A stretch of 60,000 nt of DNA from Tubulanus polymorphus (GCF_964204645.1 NC_134029.1:14500850-14560849); one strand, 5' to 3'; counted from the first letter of the stretch, positions 21,951-35,189 are shown. The notes: generated by a model from the letters alone, not told the origin. Numbers and translations: made by a program.

Positions 21951-22690
21951 GAAACTTTCTACCTTTTGCATTATATTGACGGATTAGTTTGGGTTGTTGT
22001 GGTTTCTAAGTAGTCTATTACTTTGACCAAAAAACGTCGGCTGTTGCAAGTTACAGTGGAGGTAATTATTTAGATGGCGGGTTGATATAAATTGTGTTAA
22101 CAACCTAGTCCCCTATTCTTGAATCTTACCTATAAGATGACTATAGTACACTATCCCTGATGGAATAATAAGCTTCACTCGACAAACTCGTTCCCGTACA
22201 TTTTTATCTCTGTTTCAGCACACACACAGCCCCTCTACCATCAATGCCTAACCCCTGTTCGACCAACTGTGGGCGTTTTCCTTTGAAACATAAGCCTAAT
22301 TGTAAAAGATAAGCATTAATCTATGTTAATGCTGCATCTTTATCATGAAACCTAAGAAAGATTATTCTATTATTTAGGCCTATTCAATTTTCTGTCCACT
22401 ACCACGTGGAAATAAGACCCAGTGAAAATTGTGCATCACGCTTTGACGAAGAAATTGGTTCTAGGCTATAAATTTTCAAACGAATCTTTTCCTCAACAAA
22501 GCCGCTTTTAGTTTGATGCAAAATGAAATTTGCTTTTAAAATGTGTAACTATGCCTAATCAAAAGGATATTTCAAAAGCAAACTTTGCCGGGCCAAGAGC
22601 CATATTGAATTCAATTTTTTCCGAACCATTATGCCTCTTTCATCATAACATTATTTATCCTATTTCAAGATCTTAGGCCTACAAGTAGAG
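21951..22690. other. No gene seen
   Basis: Host-like non-coding sequence. TAGTCCCCTATTCTTGAATC near 22,108 is the inverse of a word near 15,000. CTCTGTTTCAG near 22,210 looks like a splice acceptor. Confidence 0.4.
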
Positions 22691-23235
22691 AGAGGGCCTA
22701 CGTTGGGTTCAAATCGGAATTTTAAGATTTATTACATTTAATTCCAGGTTTTCACTGTAGATTATCAAAGACATGTGGCGTTGTGGGAGTTCATAGTTGT
22801 TTGATAATCCATCATTTGTAAGTGTAAGGCTATTTGAGGGATTCGAAACCGACATTTTGTAAATTTTGTAGCTTCATTACGTTTAATTCCAGATGTTTAT
22901 CATGACAGGTTTCATTTTGGGGGTTTGTCAGCGAGTTGGTATGCTGTCGGCAGAAGTAGTTTGATAATTCGTTTCATGTAAGTAAACAGCTATTTGAAGG
23001 ATTCGAAACCGAAATCTGTATTGTGAATTTTTTAGTTGTATTTTGTTTGATTCTAGGTGAATAGGACATGATTCATTTTGGGAGTTTGTCCGCGAGTTTG
23101 TATACTGTCAAATGATGTTTCTTCGTCGATTTGTCGTATGTAAGTATCAATCTATAGGTTATATAGGCCCTATTAGGGGTTCGATACAGAAATTTGGTGA
23201 ATTCCTCAGATTTATTTTAATTTATTCCAGGTTGT
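22691..23235 (+). repeat. Three tandem exon-like units
   Basis: A ~155-bp unit is repeated. Each copy has an acceptor-like TTCCAG or TTCTAG, a 70-85-bp block (22,748-22,817; 22,893-22,977; 23,057-23,139) and a perfect donor GTAAGT. The blocks share TTCATTTTGG(G)GG(A)GTTTGTC-like sequence and the introns share ATTCGAAACCGA-like sequence. Block lengths (70, 85, 83) are not multiples of three and frames do not stay open. They may be 5' UTR or non-coding RNA exons for the gene that follows. Confidence 0.5.
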
Positions 23236-23265
23236 TATAAGAAAAATATGTACTTTATTTCATAG

Positions 23266-23770
23266 GTTGGTCTTTGATTGAAAACTAAAAATGGATGATA
23301 GTTCTAAATTTGACGTTGATTCACTTGACCAATCTAGTAAGTATGGCTCACTCGTCTTTTAGAATAAGAGACCTATTGCATTAATCCTTCAATTCAAGTT
23401 GCTATACAACCTTTTATACAGATATTTACCTTATCAATATAAACATGTATTTGCCATTAGCCATACAATTCAGTAAAACTTTTCCCATGCAGATTTTGAA
23501 ATATCATTTGACTCAATTTTTCCTCATAGAAAATTGCTTTAGCTCATTCCAATGTTCCCAGTAAAAGTGAATGTAGCATGTATGATTCCCATCCATCAAT
23601 TTTGTCTTGTTTCGTATTTTTAGCGAAAATCTCGAAAAAGTCTGACGTCGAGGCAGGTGGTGGCCAGACAAAGACATATTCTTGGGAAATATTTAAAGAC
23701 GCTTGGCAAACACACTTATTGTTCACTTTTTTCCTATCCTTATTTTGAAATTGAAGTATTGTAATAAACT
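23266..23770 (+). CDS. Small two-exon gene, 56 aa predicted
   Basis: An acceptor TTTCATAG precedes 23,266. An ATG at 23,291 in AAAAATGG context opens 15 codons plus one base, and a perfect donor GTAAGTATG follows at 23,337. After a 287-bp intron, TATTTTTAG precedes 23,624 and the frame continues in phase to a TGA at 23,746-23,748. AATAAA follows at 23,763. The 56-aa product has an acidic/serine start and a hydrophobic end (near residues 44-56) after a YSWEIFKDAWQ stretch. It could be a tail-anchored peptide or the start of a larger transporter-like gene truncated here. I do not recognise it. Confidence 0.45.
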
Positions 23771-24410
23771 ATTGATTTATTTTTGTTGATCAACACAACT
23801 AGTTTTGTTGTTTTCTTTTTTAATTTACATTTGAATTGGATGGTCATCTTGCGTAGAAGTCAGTTTGTCATCGAAGCAATACAGTCTAACTTGTTGACGT
23901 TTCAGATGCAGCGGGGTAGGGCGGTCATTATATTGTGGACTTATCCATATTACACTTACACAGCCCAACGTGTTTCAGTGTGTAAACTCCGTCGTACTCG
24001 GCATTATAAGACAGTGAGGAATTGAGTTTTAGTCACCTGAGCCCTCGGCTTGATTCGACCAAAAAGACCTTAACTGACTTCACAGAATTTGATTATGAGT
24101 CAAGGATTTTCTAAATTTCTGAATGCTTTCTCTGGTTTTAAGATCAATTCAAATTCAATCTTCAAAATATTTTATTGAAAGAAATTCTACTGAAGACAGA
24201 TTTTGAAATGAAGGATATATCCAGGCAAATAATTATAGCAAAATCAACTGATGATCATCAAGGTGAAGTTTTCATTCATCTTCGGCTAATTTGTCTACCC
24301 CTGATGATTGAAGCATTTTGGTTACTCGCGCCAATTAGTCAGCCACAGTCGATTTTCATGCCATCTGACCTCTTTCCATCTGTAATTAAGCAATCAAATG
24401 TAAGAATTAC
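23771..24410. other. No gene seen
   Basis: Open frames are short and without domain signal. Confidence 0.45.
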
Positions 24411-24591
24411 CAGGGAAGTGTGATGAGATGGAATACGGACGCTTTTAATTGCCGGATGTAGGCTATTCAATTCAGCCCGTACATCAAAGGTTACCGCAAC
24501 AGCAGTAAGCTACGCTTATCGAGTGTGTGTTACCAGCTGAACACCAGTCAACATCAACAGCGTCCGTATTCCATCTCATCACACTTCCCTG
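24411..24591. mobile_element. 181-bp MITE with perfect 33-bp TIRs
   Basis: Ends CAGGGAAGTGTGATGAGATG... are perfect inverted repeats of 33 bp. GAATTAC is duplicated on both sides (24,404-24,410 and 24,592-24,598). It is non-coding. CAGGG ends with a 7-8 bp duplication suggest a hAT-derived MITE. Confidence 0.9.
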
Positions 24592-24598
24592 GAATTAC

Positions 24599-26252
24599 TT
24601 GCGAAATAATATATAGATATCTTAGGAGACTATTTGAAATCATGAGTTTGTTGTGAAAATCTATTACTACAGTCTCGTAGAGCATAGACACCAAGCCACG
24701 TGGCATTGGTATTTTAAGGGCTATTCAGTTTACTCCAAAACAAGTCAATGATTAACATTAAAAAAGCTTCATATCAAGGGTATGTCGCAGGACTCGTGAC
24801 GCCCATGAATTATCATCCCATAATTACAATGAATCCAATTATGCATGTACGTTAGCACGACTGATTACTAATCCAAATATTGCATTACAAAAAAATTACG
24901 CAAAACGTCAAGTACTTACAGCATCTGAGACAGTTGCGCTTAAGTTAGCGTGTTAAGTTACGTCTTTGGCTGTCAATGTCGAAAAAGCCTAATTTGAAAC
25001 ATACATTTGCGCACTGTGGTTTAATATTCCTGCAAGAATCCGCAAAGGAATTGAAGACCGTAGTGCCCAGTTCATTCCACGAATAATAGCTGGAAAGAAA
25101 GTAATCAAAATAAATTGTCATGCACATTCAGTGTAAACCAGGCCCTGCTATTAAGGCATTCCACTGACTGGCTCTACCCAGGGCCTAAATCTATTCTAGG
25201 CGCATCCCCCAAAAAAGCTAGGCATTAAGTAAGTAGGCAACAATGATCATTGCTTCACCGAGTAGGCCTACTCATTTGCTACCTAGTCAGTAACCTGTCT
25301 GTGGTTTAGTTTCACGATCGGATATTTTCACAAACCACAGTCAGGAATGGGAAGGTCATTTTTGTATGAAATCTTCGTCAGCCAATTTGACTGACGAGTA
25401 ATTTGCCTGGCATTTCATTGTCTCTTAAGATATCTGTCTAATTTTTGTTGTAATCGACGCACAACGGATTCGTAGTTTGTCTGATACCTATAACACCTCA
25501 CCTGACGATCTTAATCCATGTGCAAATCGGCCGTAAAGTGAGAGTAAATTTCCGTCCAGTCAACAGCTGCCATTTTGAAAATTACTGGAGGTGCTGGCAC
25601 CTGTGGACTGAGGCCAGGACAACAGCACAAACTAACAAAGCGAAACGACGAAATTAAAAAAAAATTAAGAAATCAACACTTATTCACATTTTTCTTTTAC
25701 CAGAAATTTATTATTTCATTATTTGTTATGGAAAACACGAAGATTTGTAATAAAAGTTGGAAAACCATCAAAAATAAAAATTGTCGTTTCGTCTTGGAAG
25801 TTTTATATAAATCCTTGCAGGTCCCCTTGACTTATCATGCCACATGTGTAATACAGAGAAATGGCGGCCAATGGCGAAATTTGTGGAGAAATTAATTAAT
25901 TTCTCAAAATAATGTTGATTAATCACTCGAAACATACATAAAATTGGATTATTTCGAAAGGTACCTGTGTTAGTTTGTGAATAAAGCCATTAATTGTGGA
26001 CTGAAGTGAATAGAAAGTATATTTTTTAAGTGTTACTTTTTTCAACCGTGTTTTGGTCCTTGTCATCCCTAACGTTGGTATAAGCCCATCCGATTATAAA
26101 AAGCTTACCACCAACGATTAGGTAACTAACTATTTGCTACCATACTCATATTATTAAAGAAATCATTTAATACATTCCCTGGTTAACGGATTCTCACTTT
26201 AAAATACATAAACTCCGCTGTCGTTGTCATCCATCCGAGTCGTCAACGCGGA
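24599..26252. other. No gene seen
   Basis: Host-like intergenic sequence with AGGCCTA words. The frame at 25,575-25,895 shows no domain or compositional support. Confidence 0.45.
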
Positions 26253-26489
26253 AGTAAAATTCCGTGTGAAAATTCCTACAATTTCTGTCCATATCACGTT
26301 GATTTGACCCCGAAATCTTCAGGAAATGTAGCCAACGTAAATTGATTAACGAATAGAATTAATCAATTGACTCATTTTAGAAATCATGGTTTCGTGAAAT
26401 TCACTAAAGTCCTAAAACTCGCGATAAATTTAAGCCGAAAATGATTTCAACCATCCACCATGTTGTTTCATTGATAAAACAATTATTGC
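26253..26489. repeat. 237-bp direct repeat, copy 1
   Basis: Identical by eye to 29,588-29,824 in the same orientation. It contains a small stem AATTGATTAA/TTAATCAATT. The two copies bracket the first genes of the Polinton-like element. Confidence 0.92.
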
Positions 26490-26519
26490 GTGCCGGCGCT
26501 GTACTGTGATAATGCATGG

Positions 26520-26583
26520 TTTCACTAGGATTCGAACCCTCGACCTCTCAGCTGGGAGTCAAACACCTTATCCACCATGCCAC
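26520..26583 (-). other. tRNA-like fragment (box B present)
   Basis: On the minus strand it reads a D-arm-like GGCATGGTGGATAAGG, then GGTCGAGGGTTCGAATCC, a good B box and T arm. The acceptor stem and anticodon arm do not fold convincingly, so it is a tRNA-derived repeat or pseudogene, not a functional tRNA. Confidence 0.55.
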
Positions 26584-26775
26584 AAGACAGGACGCTGTTT
26601 TTATCGTTAGTGGGAGTACCGCACAGGGCGAGTCGCGATTGCTACTATCATCCGGTGTTATCTTTCAGTAAGTAATTTTAAGTTTAAAATAGGACGGAGA
26701 GTGCATAGGTATAATCTACGCGGAGCGAATGCGTGTTATTTTACTATCAGAATTCTACATTTCAATTAGAAGCAG

Positions 26776-26963
26776 TTAGTTGTCGAATCTGATAGAAGAT
26801 GAATTTTATGTGCGAAAAAAAGTGGAAAATATGTAAATAATAATAATAACAATCAACAGAATTACAAAAGGGTTTTCGACGAAAGTCAGAAAACCCTAAT
26901 AATCACGCGAATTTCAATAGGGTTTTCTGTGCAGAAACAGAAAACCCTAAATATGTTATTAAA
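26776..26963 (+). promoter_or_regulatory. Left-end region with two stem-loops
   Basis: After the shared left-end word come an AATAAT run and two consecutive stem-loops: GGGTTTTC/GAAAACCC at 26,869-26,896 and AGGGTTTTCTG/CAGAAAACCCT at 26,919-26,947. These lie just before the first gene. The core GGGTTTTCTG also ends the 33-bp TATAGCTGC motif. The function may be terminal, regulatory or a packaging site. Confidence 0.5.
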
Positions 26964-27317
26964 ATGGAGAGTAAACAAGCACACATTGAGAACAACAAAT
27001 CATTTCTAGATAGAATAAAAGATATCACAAATGCTAAATCAGTAGATTATAAATTTAAGAATTTAACAGAATTAACAATTCATAAGAAATATTTAATTAC
27101 AAATATTGATACAGTTTCTAACAAATATGAAGATAAATTAGTTATCCACTTAGAATATGAAGGATTAAAAGGAAATAAATATAAATTCAGAACATATTTA
27201 CCTGATAGATTTCATAGATTATCGAGTGAAGATTTAGAAGAATTATGTTCTGGTGATTACTATTTCATATATAAGGGTAAGAACGAAAAAGGGCACCATG
27301 AAATAGATTTCGAATAA
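26964..27317 (+). CDS. Small conserved Polinton protein, 117 aa
   Basis: Intact. The middle and C-terminal parts alternate short strand-like segments (KKYLITNID, DKLVIHLEYEG, YKFRTYLPDRF, YYFIYKGKN), a pattern that fits an OB-fold-like single-strand nucleic-acid binder. That assignment is inference; I know related small proteins only as uncharacterised genes of Polinton and adintovirus-like elements. It starts at TTATTAAAATGG. The second copy of the block (50 kb) lacks it. Confidence 0.6.
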   Translation: MESKQAHIENNKSFLDRIKDITNAKSVDYKFKNLTELTIHKKYLITNIDTVSNKYEDKLVIHLEYEGLKGNKYKFRTYLPDRFHRLSSEDLEELCSGDYYFIYKGKNEKGHHEIDFE

Positions 27318-27331
27318 AATGTGTAAAATAA

Positions 27332-28099
27332 ATGGTAGAATTAAAAGAATAAAGAATATTTGTTGATTCTAGAAGACTTACAAATTATAAATCACATAAT
27401 TTATTAGTACAATTAGATAGAGAATTTAAAAATTGTGTAGATTTAAAATTAGTAAATATTAGTTTATGTAACTCATTTTATAATATATCGAATAAATCTA
27501 TTGAACATAGAGTCTTTTTAATTCATGACAGAAATAAAAATAGATGGTTTCATCTTTATCTTAAACCTGGATTATATAATTTAGAAACATTAGCTCAAGA
27601 AATTAATAAAAGAGCACGCTCAAAAATGGGCGCATCTGCTGGATTTGGATTAAGACTTATAAAAAGTGATAGCTCTGATAAAGTAAGAATGAAATTAGGA
27701 AATGAAGATCAACATCAATTTCTAGTTAAAAAACCTTTCGTTAAAATTTTAGGAATTAACCCAGATGTAAGGATACGTAATGCTGATGCTACACCAAACT
27801 TAATACCTTTTACACACTTTTATATTAATTGCAATTTAATTGATCCTACAAAAACATTTGAAGCAACTAAAGATACAATTTGTAATTCTGGTTTATTGAA
27901 TATTTTACCATTGAAGAATGTTAAAGAATTTGGAACTCAAATAAACTATAATTTAGCCGAGTGCGAATATAAACCTTGCATTCCTCAATTTAAGAATTTT
28001 CGATTAGAAATTATAAATCATAATGGATATTTAATTGATTTGAATAACTTTCCTGTAATTTATGAATTAGTTATAAGATGTAAAGAGGAATTTTCTTTA
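27332..28099 (+). pseudogene. Penton-like minor capsid protein (jelly roll)
   Basis: It starts at AAATAAATGG, but codon 7 is TAA (27,350-27,352). The frame then stays open for ~245 codons and loses its natural stop near 28,097, running to 28,153. N-terminal hallmark: a segment describing cysteine/asparagine-rich strands (LVNISLCNSFYNIS), then WFHLYLKPGLYN. C-terminal hallmark: LIDLNNFPVIYELVIR. That end-of-protein motif is shared with penton/minor capsid proteins of Polinton-like viruses. The role would be the capsid vertex. A second, 5'-truncated copy is at 50,170-50,654. Confidence 0.6.
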
Positions 28100-28106
28100 T
28101 ATAAAA

Positions 28107-28445
28107 ATGAATATAACTGTTGGACCGAGTATATGTTTTATGTTTGGTTTTAAACATGGTAAAGAAATGAGGATTAAACTAAATGATGTATTTACTGATA
28201 TAAAAAGTAAATCATTTAACAATGCATCAATGATTAATAAAGAAAATTATAATATAGAAAAAGTAATTGGTTAAATTAAAACACCCTTAGAATATTATGA
28301 AGTAAATGAAGATGGAATTATCGATGATATTAAAAACATATTAACTGAAATATATGATAATCATAAAAGTAGTAATGAAAGAAATGTTGAAATAATCATA
28401 AATAAGATAACTAAATATTTTGAAGGTGATTTTTTTGAGAAATAA
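28107..28445 (+). pseudogene. Conserved 112-113-aa Polinton protein, one nonsense codon
   Basis: Homologue of the intact gene at 50,672-51,013. It starts at AAAAATGA inside the end of the readthrough penton frame and has a TAA at 28,272-28,274. Function unknown. The C-terminal half is rich in isoleucine, aspartate and lysine and probably helical. Confidence 0.65.
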
Positions 28446-28667
28446 ATGAGTGATAATAAGTGGATAATAACTGGTTTATATAATGGAGCATTACTATCAG
28501 TTGGAACTGTTGGTTATTCAATGGTATTAAAAAAAGTATTTAAAATGGGAAGTGTTAATGTTGATAGATTTGATATCAATGATATTTTAAAATTAACATT
28601 AGCAGTTACTTTATCTAATTTAACAATTGATTATTTGGAAAAACAAAAATATATTCCTCCTATATAA
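28446..28667 (+). CDS. Small membrane protein, 73 aa
   Basis: Intact, starting at AAATAAATGAG, and nearly identical to 51,014-51,235. Residues ~8-28 (GLYNGALLSVGTVGYSMVL) and ~46-60 are hydrophobic, suggesting two membrane-associated helices. In viruses of this type such genes often encode internal membrane or virion proteins; no specific role is known to me. Confidence 0.7.
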   Translation: MSDNKWIITGLYNGALLSVGTVGYSMVLKKVFKMGSVNVDRFDINDILKLTLAVTLSNLTIDYLEKQKYIPPI

Positions 28668-28691
28668 ATGCGTAATTTTTTTGCTAAATAA

Positions 28692-29116
28692 ATGGCATCT
28701 GCAATTATAACTATTATAGGATCGACAATTGTTAACGCTTTAGCATTTACTGGTGGTGGTTATTTATTTAAGCATATTGATAAAAATAGTTCATTAGTAG
28801 AACAAAGAACACATAACTTAGCATTAGAGAAATATAATAAAGCAGCAGAAGAATATTGAGAAATGAGGCAAAACTATATGGATTATATCAATAAAGAATT
28901 ATATAATCAGAAAATTACACATAGAGATTTTCAATCAGTCGATGAAGCTATGAGTTTATATAACGCAGTTACAAATCGTGAAAAATTACATCTATTTAAA
29001 CCTAAATTATCAGATTATTATACACCAAGTAGTGAACAGAAGAAATATGAAATAATTTGGAATTAGGTGGAACAGTTATTGTATTATTTGTTGCTTATGA
29101 ATTTACTAATTAGTAA
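28692..29116 (+). pseudogene. Conserved membrane protein (MASAI-type), broken
   Basis: It starts at TAAATAAATGG. N-terminal hydrophobic helix (residues ~3-27, ending GGGYLF), then a long charged helix. A TGA at 28,857-28,859 interrupts it, probably from TGG. A one-base shift near 29,060 moves the C-terminal hydrophobic helix (to 29,116) into another frame. So the design is a helix at each end with a coiled-coil middle. It is recognised as a recurrent gene of adintovirus/Polinton-like elements with unknown function. Confidence 0.6.
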
Positions 29117-29132
29117 TTTCTTTTCTAAATAA

Positions 29133-29321
29133 ATGGTTGATAAAGTTGATAATATTGATATTATTCCTCATGATATAAATAAAACTAAATTAAAATCATA
29201 TTTGGAAAAACATATATTAGAATTTGAAAATGTCGTAAAGATAAAAAGAAACAAGAAAATTAATTTTAGAAAATTATTTGACGCCTGCGAAAAAAAATGT
29301 ATAATTTCTGGGCTAAGCTAA
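29133..29321 (+). pseudogene. Coiled-coil/TM protein, 5' half
   Basis: It starts at TAAATAAATGG. About 60 codons with an acidic start and a basic IKRNKKINFRKLFDAC segment, then an abrupt change to foreign sequence near 29,310. The 3' half of the same gene type resumes at ~30,451, after a ~1.1-kb insertion. Confidence 0.55.
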
Positions 29322-30450
29322 TGTGGAATTGCAAATCTGAAATCGAAGTTTTAAGAAATTTGGGGAATGATGAGATTTGGCGATTGGGTAGATGATACAG
29401 CGGGTCTTCGACTCTAGTGGTTTAAATTTTTTATTGAAAATTCTCAATAATTGATCGCGAACTTGCGACCGACTTCATTTACTTATGCCTCTAAGCTGGT
29501 CTGCAACTTCATTGCCTCCATCGTTGAAGAACGAGCTCTTCTGATGTCTGCTTCATCATGACTTCGAGCATATCGTGTGGCCTAGCCAGTAAAATTCCGT
29601 GTGAAAATTCCTACAATTTCTGTCCATATCACGTTGATTTGACCCCGAAATCTTCAGGAAATGTAGCCAACGTAAATTGATTAACGAATAGAATTAATCA
29701 ATTGACTCATTTTAGAAATCATGGTTTCGTGAAATTCACTAAAGTCCTAAAACTCGCGATAAATTTAAGCCGAAAATGATTTCAACCATCCACCATGTTG
29801 TTTCATTGATAAAACAATTATTGCCACGGGTTTGGCAGTGTCACTCGATATCCTAGAGTCTTGAGTGAGTCTTGAGTCTGGGTGGGTTAAAGTAGACATT
29901 GTCATTTAAAATAACATGCTTATGTTGTTCTGTATGAATTACCCGTGTGTCATGTATGTTGTATTGATTATTTTTATTGATTTATTGAATTTGGGAATTT
30001 TATCCCGAAATTTCAATGTAATAAGGATCAATAAAGAATTGAATTGAATTGTCACCTAATACACATGCCATCAGAGGACGCGGAGCCGTATATGATAGCT
30101 ATGCTATTATAAATTGCTAATCTCACGAAACCTGCATACTCCTAATATCAAACATATTTTCTAAAACGTTTGAATATTGAAATTATATGTTTACACATTT
30201 TCATATTGACCGCTTGTAGCCCCTGATGAAATTCACGCCGGCCCTACACACATCGTATATAGCTTCGTCATTCCACCGGCATGCCCACGTCAGGGTCTGA
30301 CTTTTATATCAGACTTCCAAATCGTGTATACATCCGCCATTTAACCGAATAATCCGATTTACTTATCATTTCTATTTATGCCTGCCGCTTCTGATATAAT
30401 CATACATCCTTTACTATTACAATACGTCTTCTAATGATATTCAATGCAAT
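29322..30450. other. Insertion splitting a Polinton gene
   Basis: Host-like or repeat DNA. It includes a tRNA-like word GGTCGCAAGTTCGCGATC on the minus strand (near 29,460) and the second 237-bp repeat. No gene. Confidence 0.6.
29588..29824. repeat. 237-bp direct repeat, copy 2
   Basis: Identical by eye to 26,253-26,489. Confidence 0.92.
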
Positions 30451-30660
30451 ATAACATTCAATTGGAGCTTTAGGTTTAAGTTCAAGTGTATTAACGGCAT
30501 AAGTTCAAAATTAAATATAAAAAGTTATAAAGAAAAAATAAAATCTAATATAAAAGAAATTAATAGATTAAAAAATACATTAGATTATATAATAAGTTTA
30601 AATGGTAATATAACAGTTGAAGAACAAGATAAATTATTAAAAGAATTAGTAAATTATTAA
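30451..30660 (+). pseudogene. Coiled-coil/TM protein, 3' half
   Basis: Encodes the end of a hydrophobic segment and then a lysine-rich coiled coil (IKEINRLKNTLDYI), stopping at 30,660. A one-base deletion near 30,498 breaks the join between them. It matches 51,385-51,632 in the second copy. Confidence 0.6.
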
Positions 30661-30676
30661 TTTTTTTATTCTATAA

Positions 30677-32064
30677 ATGGTAGGTAGTTTTCCAAAAGCT
30701 TTCCAATATAATAAATCAATTAAATATAATATTCCAGCAATAGATTTTAATTAAGATATTTTATATAGAAATGAAGTTTTAAATTTGTTACTTAATTAAG
30801 ATATTTATGTTACTGAAACTAATAATTTTAATGCAAAGATGGAAAATATATTTCATGTATATTTAATTAATTTAAAAAAATTGAAAGATGAAAAACAATG
30901 GTTATTAAAATCAATATGAAATATTGGCAGAACCAATTAAATTTTGCTGTTTATTGTGCAACAACAGGATGTGGAATTAGTTGGAATGATCATTTAAATA
31001 ATTCTAAATATAAATTAATTCAAAGTTTATTTAGATTTCATACTTATTTTCAAATAAGATTGATATTAAATGAATTAGACACTCCTTTGCCAGGATCTAG
31101 ATATTTTAAAGAATTAGATAGTAATATAAATTTATAAAAGTTTTATAAAATTTGTAATGAATTTAATATAGATATAAATCATTCTGATTTTAGAACAAAA
31201 ATTGGAACAATAAAATCACTTCCTTGCCCTAAAAAGATTGCAGCATATTGTAAACTTCCCATACCATCTAATAGTTTTTATAATATCTATAATAATAAAT
31301 TAGGTTATGGTAAAATAGCAACTTTGGATTTAGAAACATTAAATTTCAATCAATTACCGAAATTCTATGATAATTTAAAACAAGAAAACAATAATGGTTG
31401 GGTTTATTTTACTTTAGATAATAGTGAAAGTTTTACTGAATCAGGTATACAAAGAATAAATCAATCAATTAGAACTTATTTGATATGTATTCTAGGATCA
31501 CAGGTTGAAACAAGATCCCCAATAATTGGAAATTTAAATACATCATTTGATACACAAAAACAATTTAAAGTTTTATTTGAAGATTCCATTCATGATGATA
31601 AAAATAGATCGATTCCAGAAAATATGGTAAGATATCAAAATTATTTAGATAAATCTCATGTAAGATTAAATTATTGTATAGGCCCTAATTTATTAATTAT
31701 TTCAAATGATTTATTATCAAAAATGGGAAATATAATTGGTTATAATAATTTAATTAAGACTGCAACAATGAATAATTCATTTGGATTAAATTATATAAAT
31801 AAAAAGATTATTACTGCTCCAAAATTAATGGAAGGTGAAAAAATTAAAAAACATATTCAATCAACTGAAACTAAAACTAATAATATCAAATTGGATAATG
31901 ATTCTAAAATAAAAGATTACAATACATCAGAAAATATAAAAACTGATAATATTCAACATGAAATAATTAAAACTAATAATGATAATAAATCCCATGAAAA
32001 TACTAAATTAGTTATAACTTGTATAGGAATTGTAATTGGAGGAATATTATATTTTAAATTTTAA
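30677..32064 (+). pseudogene. 443-aa-type conserved Polinton protein, broken copy
   Basis: It starts at CTATAAATGG. It has in-frame TAA codons near 30,752, 30,797 and 31,136 and a one-base deletion near 30,913. The rest aligns end to end with the better copy at 51,649-52,980. It keeps a C-terminal hydrophobic helix (near 32,010-32,060) that the other copy has lost to a 7-bp insertion. It also keeps ~50 residues near 31,200-31,320 that differ between copies. Function not established. The repeated presence in virion-gene blocks suggests a structural role. Confidence 0.6.
31930..31944 (+). other. Empty site for the 27-nt insert
   Basis: GAAAATATAAAAACT is continuous here. The homologous point in the copy at 52,825 carries 27 extra nt between GAAAAT and ATAAAA. 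Confidence 0.85.
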
Positions 32065-32080
32065 TTTTCATAAGATATAA

Positions 32081-33943
<1,863 letters not shown>

Positions 33944-35185
33944 TTAGCCCATTTTCGTCCGTCCGTCCGTCCGTCCGTAGACGGAATCCAGTTATTTTGG
34001 GAAGTTTTGAAGACGCTTCAATGTAATGTCTTGATATGTGGGTTACACATGTATCAGCCCTAGAAATATCTTCAGCCCAAAAATTGGCCCTGTCAGAATC
34101 AGAATGGCCGACTGGCAGCCATTGTTGTTCGCCAAAATCAATTCTTTACACATTTTTGAACTTTTTGAGGGAAATTTTGAAGACGCTTTGATCAATTACC
34201 TTGATCTGTCGGATGTATGTGAATCCCCATAGGGCCCATCAGCAAAACAAAAATTGGGTCGATCGGGCTCAAGATGACCGTCCTATGACCTTTTTTAGTG
34301 CCCAAAAATGTCAATTTTGTCCCGAATTCTGAGTCCTGTAGCTCCCTACTGATTTGCCATTTCTCATTGCAATTTGTGATGGGTATTCTTTGAAAAGGGA
34401 TGTTTAATACGTGAGACAGGTATTTTTCATCAGCCAATTATGACGCAATTGGCGGCCATCTTGGTGTCATCAGTACTCATTCGTAGGTGGGAAAAAGTTT
34501 TTCCACATTATATTGATAGATACCTAAGCGTATTTTGTCACCACAATCAATTAGAATCTTGTAGCTGATAAGGTGTTCTATGATTGTGGTGAGTTTCAAG
34601 GTCATTGGTTTTTGTATATGGCCACCAGGGGGCGTTGAATAATACAATATCTTAGTATTTCAATATTATATTCGTAACAATGCATATTTTGTAACCACAA
34701 TCATTTGCAAAGTTGTAGCTCATGACATCATCTATGATTGTGGCAAGTTTTAAGGCCATTAGTTATTCTATATGGTCACCAGGGGACGTTGAATAGTAGA
34801 ATAACTTAGTATTTCCTTATTATATTGGTACCTAGGCATATTTTGTTACCATGATCAATTACAAAGTTATAGTTCGTGACATGTTCTTTGATTATGGTGA
34901 GTTTCAAGGTCATTGTGTTTTGAATATGGTCACCAGGGGGCGTTGAATAGTAGAATAACTTAGTATTTCCATATTTAATTGGTAACGAGTCATATTTTGT
35001 TATCACAATCAATTACAAAATCGTAGCTGCTGACATGTTCTATGATTGTGGTGAGTTTCAAGGTCATTGGTTTTTGTATATGGTCACCAGGGGGCGTTGA
35101 ATATTGAAATTGTTAGATTGTTGAGCATTTGGAACCACATCCCAAGTGGGCATGGTGTCCCTGGACCCCTAGTTGGGTTAGTGAA
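33944..35185. mobile_element. Repeat with four ~152-bp units and CTCF-like sites
   Basis: It starts near a CCGT run (CGTCCGTCCGTCCGTCCGTAG) and ends GGTGTCCCTGGACCCCTAG. It shares its first ~500 bp with the central repeat of the palindrome. From 34,540 to 35,105 a ~152-bp unit recurs four times, each with GG(C/T)CACCAGGGG(G/A)CG (near 34,620, 34,775, 34,929 and 35,083). The terminal word recurs inverted at 58,275. It interrupts the Polinton-like element between its coiled-coil and capsid-like genes. Confidence 0.75.
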
Positions 35186-35189
35186 TATG

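Noticed and set aside
24175-24423. 82-aa frame before the MITE
   Set aside because: No domain, no splice or start support, and it ends inside the MITE TIR.
26520-26583. Functional tRNA gene
   Set aside because: The B box is good, but the acceptor stem and anticodon arm do not pair. Called a tRNA-derived fragment.
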